Of a DNA stretch of 6,841 nucleotides, positions 1-5,021 are shown one piece after another; position 1 is the stretch's first letter; each line of letters begins with the position of its first letter. The position numbers and the translations under genes were made by a program. The notes below the pieces were generated by a model. The model did no database searches and had not been told where the DNA came from. It saw only the letters and a list, made by a program, of their open reading frames with translations. The stretch spans positions 1 through 6,841 of the forward strand of contig SKXG01000121.1 in assembly GCA_007128525.1 (NCBI GenBank). Direction: 5' to 3'. This stretch comes from Pseudomonadales bacterium (GTDB lineage: Bacteria > Pseudomonadota > Gammaproteobacteria > Pseudomonadales > Azotimanducaceae).

Positions 1-552
1 CTGCTGATCCAGCTGATTGATGCCGCCAATCAGGCGCCCAGTGGCTCCAACCTGCAGGGCGCCCGCTGGGTGCTGGTGCGGGATGCTGCACAGAAGGCCG
101 AGCTCGCCAAACTGAATTACGAGGCCGTTCAGGCCTACATTCAGCCGCAGCTGGCGTCCCTCAAGGATCTGCCGCAACAGAGTGCAGACAAGCGTCGACG
201 CATGATGAACGCAGTACTCTGGCAGGCGGATCACTTGCAGGAGATGCCGGTGCTGATCATCGCCTGCCACCAGTTTGAAGGGCCAGTGGACCGGCTGCAG
301 GCGGCACAGGCGGCCGGATCGGTGTGGCCTGGCGTGCAGAACCTGTTGCTGGCCGCGCGGGCGCTGGAACTCGGCGCAGCCCCGACAACGCTGGGGCTGA
401 CCCGCCGTTCCGAGGTCAAGCGCATTCTGAATCTGCCTGACAAAGTGGAAGCCTACTGTCTGATTCCGGTGGGCTATCCGAAAGGCCGCTTTGGACCTGT
501 GACACGCCTGCCGGTGGAACAGACCATGTACTGGGATCGCTGGGCTGAGTGA
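1..552 (+). CDS. Nitroreductase-family flavoprotein, 5' end missing
   Basis: The reading frame is open from base 1 (Leu-Leu-Ile-Gln-Leu-Ile-Asp...) to the TGA at 550-552, so the true start lies left of the window and about 183 residues are visible. Near the start of the visible part, APSGSNLQGARW matches the FMN-phosphate and active-site segment typical of the nitroreductase superfamily (Ala-Pro-Ser-x-x-Asn-x-Gln). The centre, WPGVQNLLLAARALELGAAP, is the family's dimer and flavin helix, and the C-terminal IPVGYPKGRFGP is the usual end of the fold. Such enzymes are cytosolic FMN-dependent NAD(P)H oxidoreductases acting on nitro compounds, quinones or related acceptors; the substrate cannot be read from sequence. 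Family members are usually around 200-220 residues, so only a few tens are missing. The internal GTG at 70 is not the start, because the FMN motif lies upstream of it. It converges on the next gene with a 14-base gap. Confidence 0.9.
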   Translation: MLIQLIDAANQAPSGSNLQGARWVLVRDAAQKAELAKLNYEAVQAYIQPQLASLKDLPQQSADKRRRMMNAVLWQADHLQEMPVLIIACHQFEGPVDRLQAAQAAGSVWPGVQNLLLAARALELGAAPTTLGLTRRSEVKRILNLPDKVEAYCLIPVGYPKGRFGPVTRLPVEQTMYWDRWAE

Positions 553-566
553 GTGGGGCCGCCTGC

Positions 567-1631
567 TTAGCGCAGTTTGAGCAGTAATACGAAAAGCAGC
601 GGTGTGCCCACAGCCTGCAGCAGCATAAAGCGCACCATCACCTGCGTATTGGACCAGCCCAGCTTGTGCCGGACATGATCGTGCAATGGGTAGCGGACGT
701 TGCGAAAGATGCCGATTCTGAAGAAACGCAGCAAAGCCACTTTCAGCAGGCCGGTACCGCCGTTTACCAGCACCACGCCAGCGACAACGATGACCAGGAA
801 GGGGTTGCCGCTGGCCAGGACCAGGACGCCCAGCAGCAACCCTATGGGGCGTGAACCGGCGTCACCCATCAGCACCAGGCTCGGACTGCAGTTATACCAG
901 AGGTAGGCCGCCAGACAGCCGACCATGGCGAAAGCCATCAGCGACCAGTTGGGCGCTGCCGGATAGTGTGGCACCAGCAGGTACGAGGCGATCTGCTGGT
1001 GGCCAACAATGCCATAAAGGATGGCACCGAGTGACACCAGCGCGATGGCAGACAGGCTGCCGGATAGGCCGTCAACGCCGTCGGTGGCGTTGGTCGCGTT
1101 GATCGTTACCCAGATCAAGACGGTGCCGCCGGTGATAAAGAGCCAGGCTGGTATTTCCCAGGGCGTCTTGACGAAAGGCAGCCAAAGCTCAAAGGGCAGC
1201 AGCTGACAGACAGCCGCTGCAGCCAGGAGGCTGACCAGCAGGTCAAAGGCACCCAGCGTGTACTCACTGAATCCGCCCTGGACTTTGTCGTCCAGATAAC
1301 CGATGACCATGCTGGCCATGATGCAGGCCAGCACCAGCAGGTAAGGCCAGTGCAGCGGCACGATCAATATGCTGATCAGCGCGAATATCGGCACGAACAG
1401 CAGTCCCGCGCCCATGGGCTTGCCAATGCTCTTTTCTGCATCCACGGCATAGGCCCGGCCCTGATCCCGGGGCAGCCGGTGCCAGTAGCGGGGTAGCAGT
1501 ATGAATGTGAGCACGGCCGCGGCAGCACCGCTGAAGCCAGCCAGAAAGAGGTGGCTGGAAAACAGTCGGAGCGGGCCGAACAGGTGGCCGAAATGTTCAG
1601 CGAGGGTTTGCAGCATCTGCAGTGACGCCAA
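567..1631 (-). CDS. MraY/WecA-superfamily polyprenyl-phosphate sugar-1-phosphate transferase, MraY-like
   Basis: A 354-residue polytopic membrane protein with about ten hydrophobic segments. Superfamily motifs appear in order: GKPMGAGLLF (70-79) at the position of MraY's TPTMGG, catalytic-type DDK (114-116), NATNATDGVDGLSG (178-191), LWYN (244-247), MGDAGSRPIG (255-264), HDH (317-319) and LGWSNTQVMVRF (324-335), ending KLR. The C-terminal order, with GW and VxVRF after the histidine motif, is closer to MraY than to WecA or TagO, and the length fits MraY (about 360). The family transfers a UDP-sugar phosphate onto undecaprenyl phosphate at the inner membrane; the substrate here is unknown. MraY normally has HHH where this protein has HDH, and mraY normally sits in the dcw cluster, but no cell-wall gene is visible here. 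This suggests a paralog making another lipid-linked sugar, though a relocated mraY is possible. The longest frame starts at TTG (1629-1631), two codons after a stop; an ATG at 1614-1616 is the alternative. Neither has a clear Shine-Dalgarno. It ends with TAA at 567-569. Confidence 0.88.
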   Translation of the reverse strand: MASLQMLQTLAEHFGHLFGPLRLFSSHLFLAGFSGAAAAVLTFILLPRYWHRLPRDQGRAYAVDAEKSIGKPMGAGLLFVPIFALISILIVPLHWPYLLVLACIMASMVIGYLDDKVQGGFSEYTLGAFDLLVSLLAAAAVCQLLPFELWLPFVKTPWEIPAWLFITGGTVLIWVTINATNATDGVDGLSGSLSAIALVSLGAILYGIVGHQQIASYLLVPHYPAAPNWSLMAFAMVGCLAAYLWYNCSPSLVLMGDAGSRPIGLLLGVLVLASGNPFLVIVVAGVVLVNGGTGLLKVALLRFFRIGIFRNVRYPLHDHVRHKLGWSNTQVMVRFMLLQAVGTPLLFVLLLKLR

Positions 1632-1741
1632 CGGTCAAGGCCAGAGGATGCGGCCAGGGGCGCGGCCCGGTCGCGCGGATAGTCCGACCTGTTGCCGGAC
1701 GGTGGCCGAGGATACAGACAAAGTTGCTGAGACGGAATCCG

Positions 1742-1770
1742 TTAGCGAAACATTAGCGCCTGCCTATATT
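1742..1770 (+). promoter_or_regulatory. Possible sigma-70 promoter for the hsbA-hsbR-hptB operon
   Basis: TTAGCG (1742-1747), a 17-base spacer, then TATATT (1765-1770). The -10 matches consensus at five of six positions and the -35 at only three. It lies about 85 bases before the first start codon. The surrounding 1632-1854 region separates divergent genes and must hold the promoters of both. No convincing sigma-28 or sigma-54 element was found in it. A match this weak could be chance. Confidence 0.3.
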
Positions 1771-1854
1771 GTCTAACAAAACCCGCTGGAAGCCGAATCT
1801 TGGGCTATTCTGCAAAGACTAGAGTTTTCCGTTAGTTAGAATTCGGGGGTCCGG

Positions 1855-2226
1855 ATGTACGCAGGCAGTTCGCACATGCATCAGAGAAAACCGCTCAGTA
1901 ACGGAGACCTTGGCGCTTCGCCCGCGGTGACCTCGAGTCTGGATAGCGATGGGGCTACTTTGCGCATCCGGGTGTCGGGTCGATTTGACAGCAGTGTTCA
2001 GCGCGCCTTCAGGGATGCCTACGAAGCCGGTGGGCGTGGCTGCAGCGCCTATGTCGTTGACCTCAGTGACACTCAGTACCTCGACAGCTCGGCACTGGGC
2101 ATGCTGTTGCTGCTGCGTGACCACGCTGGCGGTGACGCCGCCACCGTGCGGCTCGTCCACGGCAACCCGGATGTCCTGAAAATTCTGAAGATCTCCAACT
2201 TTGACCGCTTGTTCGAGATTGTCTGA
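1855..2226 (+). CDS. hsbA: STAS-domain anti-sigma-factor antagonist, HsbA-like
   Basis: A 123-residue cytosolic protein with one STAS domain from about residue 33 to the end. TLRIRVSGRFDSS (35-47) is the first strand pair, and YLDSSALGMLLLLR (75-88) contains the conserved Asp-Ser-Ser/Thr-x-Leu-Gly loop, in which a serine (S78 or S79) is the expected phosphorylation site. In SpoIIAA, RsbV and HsbA, this phosphorylation controls whether the protein binds its partner. The gene lies 18 bases before a response regulator carrying both a PP2C phosphatase and an anti-sigma-type kinase domain, the expected regulators of this serine. In P. aeruginosa the homologous HsbA binds FlgM or the diguanylate cyclase HsbD depending on phosphorylation; here that is inference by homology. 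The start at 1855 has a G-rich run (1845-1849) five bases upstream. An in-frame ATG at 1876 would remove seven residues. The first 30 or so residues are a polar extension outside the STAS core. Confidence 0.9.
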   Translation: MYAGSSHMHQRKPLSNGDLGASPAVTSSLDSDGATLRIRVSGRFDSSVQRAFRDAYEAGGRGCSAYVVDLSDTQYLDSSALGMLLLLRDHAGGDAATVRLVHGNPDVLKILKISNFDRLFEIV

Positions 2227-2233
2227 CCGCGAC

Positions 2234-2247
2234 GGGAGTCTGCTTTG
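2234..2247 (+). promoter_or_regulatory. Ribosome binding site supporting a TTG start of hsbR
   Basis: GGGAG at 2234-2238 stands six bases before TTG at 2245-2247. The residues from this TTG, Met-Lys-Ile-Leu-Val-Ala-Glu-Asp, are the normal beginning of a receiver domain, so the rare start codon is well supported. Confidence 0.7.
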
Positions 2248-3951
2248 AAGATCCTGGTTGCCGAAGACAATGCCACGGATCGCTTGATGCTGACGACGCT
2301 GCTGCGACGTGACGGGCATGACGTTGATCAAGCCACAGACGGATACGAAGCCGTGACGCTGTTCCAGAAGGGCCGGCCGCAGCTCGTGCTGCTGGACGCC
2401 CTGATGCCGGGTATCGACGGTCTTGAAGTGGCCCGGCGTATCAAGACGGACGTGCGTGAGGACTTTGTGCCGGTCATCTTTCTGACCAGCCTGCAAGGGG
2501 CCGATGAGCTGGCCCGCTGTCTGGCAGCTGGCGGCGATGACTTCCTGTCCAAGCCCTATAACCCGGTGATTCTGCGCGCCAAGATCAGTGCCTTCGAACG
2601 CATGCGGCAGATGCACGCCACGGCTCAGGAACAGCGCGACGAGATTCGTGGCCATCATGAGCGGCTGTTGCGCGAGCAGGATGCCGCCCGCCAGATTTTT
2701 GATCGTATCGCCCACAACGGCTGTGTCGATGCGCCGAATATCGACTACTTGATCTCGCCCAAGGCCATCTTCAATGGTGACCTGCTGTTGGCCAGCCGCA
2801 GTCCAGCGGGGCATATGGTTATTTTTCTCGGCGACTTTACAGGACATGGATTACCCGCCTCGATTGGCGGTATTCCGCTGGCGGAGATCTTCTACAGCAT
2901 GGTGCGCAAAGGCTTTGGCATGCGCGATGTGCTGCGGGAAATCAATGCCAAGCTCAATGAGATCCTGCCGGTTGGCTTCTTCTGCTGTGGCGCCATGGCA
3001 CGGCTGGATTTCTACAAGGCTCAGGTTGAGCTGTGGAACGGGGGGCTGCCGGATCTGTACCAGATTGCCGGTGATGGCACCCTGCACAGTCTGGCTTCGC
3101 ACCATTTGCCCCTGGGTCTGGAGCCAGCAGCGCGCTTTGAGCCGGAAACTCAGATCAGGCCAATGGCGCCAGGGGATCGACTGTTGATGTGCACCGACGG
3201 CGTTCTCGAGGCGCGTAATGACCGCGACGAGATGTTCGGCAGCGATCGGCTGGAAGACGCTTTGCGCATGGGTGGCAGCGCCACTGGTACTTTGTCCTTG
3301 GTGCGTCAGGTCCTGGCACGCCACACCGGTGAGACCGCTCTGGATGACGATCTGAGTATGGTTGAAGTGCGTATGCTCAGCCCGTCTGAGATTACGTCTT
3401 TACCGCAAGCTCAGAGCAGCCTGGTTCCGGCACAGACGGCGCCCCGTGACTGGCGGCTGGACTACCGTCTGGCTAATGAAACTTTGAGCACTTTCAACCC
3501 CTTGCCGTTGCTTCACCAGGTCTTGCTTGAAGTGCCGGAGCTGCGTCCGCGCAGCGGCGACATCTTCAACATCCTGTCGGAGCTCTATGCCAATGCGCTG
3601 GATCACGGTGTGCTTGGCCTGCCGTCGAGCGTTAAGAAGTCATCAGCGGGCTTCGCTGAGTATTACCGGCGGCGATCGGAGGCGTTGGCGGAGCTGCGCA
3701 GCGGTGAGATCCGATTTCGGCTGGAGAGTCAGTTCGGATCATGGGGTGGCCGGCTGACGATCCGGGTGACAGACAGCGGCTCGGGCTTTGCCCACGGTGG
3801 CCATCAAGACTGTCCGGCCGATGCTGCAACGCTGCATGGCCGAGGTATCCTGCTGCTGGAACGGCTCTGTGACGAACTCCACTTTCATGGTGCGGGCAAT
3901 GATGTGGAGGCCATTTTGCGGTGGGAGGTGACTGATGGCGCCCATGGTTGA
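2245..3951 (+). CDS. hsbR: Response regulator with PP2C/SpoIIE phosphatase and HATPase serine-kinase domains, HsbR-like
   Basis: A 568-residue cytosolic protein with three domains. Receiver, about 1-120: acidic pair E7/D8, phosphoacceptor D51 in LLDALMPGIDG, T81 and K103 are all present. A charged, probably coiled-coil linker (about 118-150) leads to a SpoIIE-type PP2C phosphatase, about 165-376. Its metal-binding aspartates appear intact: D179 in FNGDLL, D197 in GDFTGHG, D318 in CTDGVLEA, and D368/D369 in LDDDLSMV. An anti-sigma-type HATPase, about 403-565, has an N-box around ELYANALDHG (446-455, N450), G1 TDSGSGF (509-515) and G2 HGRGILLLERL (531-541). The architecture and length match P. 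aeruginosa HsbR (PA3346, also called RssB), which both phosphorylates and dephosphorylates HsbA and is controlled by phosphotransfer from HptB. Both neighbours are those partners. All key residues seem present, so both activities are predicted. The gene starts at TTG and ends inside the next coding sequence. Confidence 0.95.
   Translation: MKILVAEDNATDRLMLTTLLRRDGHDVDQATDGYEAVTLFQKGRPQLVLLDALMPGIDGLEVARRIKTDVREDFVPVIFLTSLQGADELARCLAAGGDDFLSKPYNPVILRAKISAFERMRQMHATAQEQRDEIRGHHERLLREQDAARQIFDRIAHNGCVDAPNIDYLISPKAIFNGDLLLASRSPAGHMVIFLGDFTGHGLPASIGGIPLAEIFYSMVRKGFGMRDVLREINAKLNEILPVGFFCCGAMARLDFYKAQVELWNGGLPDLYQIAGDGTLHSLASHHLPLGLEPAARFEPETQIRPMAPGDRLLMCTDGVLEARNDRDEMFGSDRLEDALRMGGSATGTLSLVRQVLARHTGETALDDDLSMVEVRMLSPSEITSLPQAQSSLVPAQTAPRDWRLDYRLANETLSTFNPLPLLHQVLLEVPELRPRSGDIFNILSELYANALDHGVLGLPSSVKKSSAGFAEYYRRRSEALAELRSGEIRFRLESQFGSWGGRLTIRVTDSGSGFAHGGHQDCPADAATLHGRGILLLERLCDELHFHGAGNDVEAILRWEVTDGAHG
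3923..3937 (+). promoter_or_regulatory. Ribosome binding site of hptB inside the hsbR coding region
   Basis: GGGAGG (3923-3928) lies six bases before ATG at 3935-3937, within the last codons of hsbR. It favours this start over the in-frame ATG at 3944 and suggests translational coupling. Confidence 0.7.
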
Positions 3952-4282
3952 TCCGGCGCACCTTACCGATCTGCGTGAGCTGATGGCGGAAGACTTCATT
4001 CTGCTGCTTGAAACCTACCTGAACGACGGGCCCAGGCAGCTGGCCGCCATGCGCAGCGCATTCACCGAGCGGCACGCGCAGTCGCTTCGCAGTCAGGCGC
4101 ACAGCCTGAAGGGCGCGTCGAGCAACATCGGCGCCACGCTGCTGGTCAGCAGGCTGCAGCAGCTCGAGGACAGCGCGCTGCGCGAGGACTGGTCCGCGGC
4201 TGGTGCACTGCTACCTGAGGTAACGGCTGATTTCGAGCAGGTTTGCCTGGAGCTCACGGAGGCGCTGAAACCGGGCGTTTGA
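3935..4282 (+). CDS. hptB: Histidine phosphotransfer (Hpt) protein, HptB-like
   Basis: A 115-residue single-domain Hpt protein, the usual size for free-standing members. The signature AHSLKGASSNIGA (55-67) contains the phosphoacceptor H56, with K59, G60 and S63/N64 next to it. The opening helix, LRELMAEDFILLLETYLND (13-31), is also typical of Hpt four-helix bundles. Such proteins carry phosphate from the receiver of a hybrid sensor kinase to a response regulator and have no catalysis of their own. The frame overlaps the end of hsbR by 17 bases, so the two proteins are almost certainly co-expressed, and HsbR's receiver is the obvious target. In P. aeruginosa, HptB relays from several hybrid kinases to HsbR; no such kinase is visible here, so input must come from elsewhere in the genome. 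It ends with TGA at 4280-4282, apparently the last gene of the operon. Confidence 0.93.
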   Translation: MAPMVDPAHLTDLRELMAEDFILLLETYLNDGPRQLAAMRSAFTERHAQSLRSQAHSLKGASSNIGATLLVSRLQQLEDSALREDWSAAGALLPEVTADFEQVCLELTEALKPGV

Positions 4283-4294
4283 CCGCAGGCTCAA

Positions 4295-4312
4295 AATTAA
4301 TCGGTTTTAATT
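4295..4312. repeat. AT-rich inverted repeat overlapping a -35 box
   Basis: AATTAA (4295-4300) and TTAATT (4307-4312) are perfect inverted arms around a six-base loop. The right arm overlaps the first two bases of the TTGACA at 4311. It could be an operator or UP-like element for the next promoter, or chance in an AT-rich patch. It has no GC stem, so it is not a good terminator for hptB. Confidence 0.35.
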
Positions 4313-4338
4313 GACAGTATCAGAATTCCGTCTAGTGT
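4311..4338 (+). promoter_or_regulatory. Sigma-70-like promoter of the exported cysteine protein
   Basis: A perfect TTGACA (4311-4316), a 16-base spacer, and TAGTGT (4333-4338, four of six matches to TATAAT). The region is noticeably more AT-rich than its surroundings. Transcription would start near 4345, giving a leader of about 50 bases with GGAG at 4383-4386, ten bases before the ATG at 4397. This implies that the following gene is expressed independently of the hsb operon. Confidence 0.55.
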
Positions 4339-4396
4339 TACTGGATGAAACAATTTTTGTCTCTCGTTTACCCACACTTGACGGAGTAGTTCGCTG

Positions 4397-4888
4397 ATGC
4401 AAGTCAAATCCCTGGTTTCAGTTTCTGTATTGGCCGCTGCCATGGCAGCTCAGCCGGCCCTGGCCGACGATTGTGCGCATCGCGATATCAATCGCGGCAA
4501 CATCATTGAGGTCAATGTCAATGCGATGAGCGGCGCCAATGTCCGCGTTGCCAAGCGCGATGGCCAGGATGGTAACCATCTGGCCTGTGACCTGGACAGC
4601 GTGTCCGATGGCCACAGCTTCGCCTGGCTGATTAACCCCCGCACCGACGAACTCAAGATCGAGAGCGGCAATGGCGCGACCTTTAGTGTCCGAGGCGGTA
4701 CCCCGCGCCGTCCGCGCTTTGATGAGGTCGATGGCACTGTTACGGTCACCGGTAACCACCAGATGCAGCGCATGTGGATCAGCCGGGATGACGAGAACCC
4801 GAGTCAGATCAACGTTCGTCCGCAGTGCAATACGGGGCTGTCGGTCAACGTGAGTCGCGACGGCAACATGACCTGCGTCCGCAACTGA
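4397..4888 (+). CDS. Small exported protein with four cysteines, function unknown
   Basis: A 163-residue protein I do not recognise. The N-terminus is a classical Sec signal peptide: MQVK, then a hydrophobic core rich in Val, Ala and Leu, then QPALA with likely cleavage after residue 23 (AxA, before Asp-Asp). There is no lipobox cysteine, so it is probably periplasmic or secreted. The mature part of about 140 residues has exactly four cysteines (26, 64, 144, 160), enough for two disulfides. It is rich in alternating Val/Asn/Ser strands, suggesting a beta fold, with no transmembrane segment. Two portions look weakly alike: NVRVAKRDG followed by a Cys (48-64), and SVNVSRDG followed by a Cys (149-160). 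This may be a degenerate internal duplication. Codon use resembles its neighbours, and the SD, start and promoter are all plausible, so it is very likely a real gene. Confidence 0.85.
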   Translation: MQVKSLVSVSVLAAAMAAQPALADDCAHRDINRGNIIEVNVNAMSGANVRVAKRDGQDGNHLACDLDSVSDGHSFAWLINPRTDELKIESGNGATFSVRGGTPRRPRFDEVDGTVTVTGNHQMQRMWISRDDENPSQINVRPQCNTGLSVNVSRDGNMTCVRN

Positions 4889-4910
4889 TTTTACCTGCCG
4901 AGTGGTCAGG

Positions 4911-4935
4911 CCGGGCAGACAGCGTGTCTGCCCGG
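4911..4935. terminator. Perfect GC-rich hairpin between convergent genes
   Basis: CCGGGCAGACA (4911-4921) and TGTCTGCCCGG (4925-4935) are perfect 11-base inverted arms around a GCG loop. It starts 22 bases after the stop of the exported-protein gene and lies 86 bases from the stop of the receptor gene facing it. On + it is followed only by a weak TTCCTGCCTTCC tract, and on - by no T run. It may be a terminator, possibly bidirectional, or an RNA 3'-end stabilising stem. The rest of 4889-5021 shows nothing recognisable. Confidence 0.6.
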
Positions 4936-5021
4936 TTCCTGCCTTCCTGAGCCATTCCCCCTTGCCAGCATCGACTTATATACCCGCCAGATCGTGACGA
5001 CAGGACGCCGGTCGATCTGAA

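Noticed and set aside
1682..1700. Inverted repeat GTCCG...CGGAC in the divergent intergenic region
   Set aside because: Only a five-base stem with a nine-base loop, expected by chance in GC-rich DNA, and not placed after any gene end.
1800..1825. Possible promoter TTGGGC...TAGAGT upstream of hsbA
   Set aside because: The 14-base spacer is too short for a sigma-70 promoter and both boxes match weakly; the pair at 1742-1770 is better spaced.
1820..1846. TAGAGTTT resembling a sigma-28 -35 element before hsbA
   Set aside because: No GCCGATAA-like -10 element follows at the required spacing of about 11 bases.
1819..2847. A 342-codon open frame on - across hsbA and the first part of hsbR
   Set aside because: It is antisense to two genes with intact domain motifs, has low-complexity His/Gln-rich composition and no recognisable domain. 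It is a shadow of GC-rich coding on the other strand.
2851..4102. Open frames on - opposite the phosphatase, HATPase and Hpt regions
   Set aside because: The + strand products carry complete catalytic motifs in this stretch; the - frames have no motif and no credible ribosome site.
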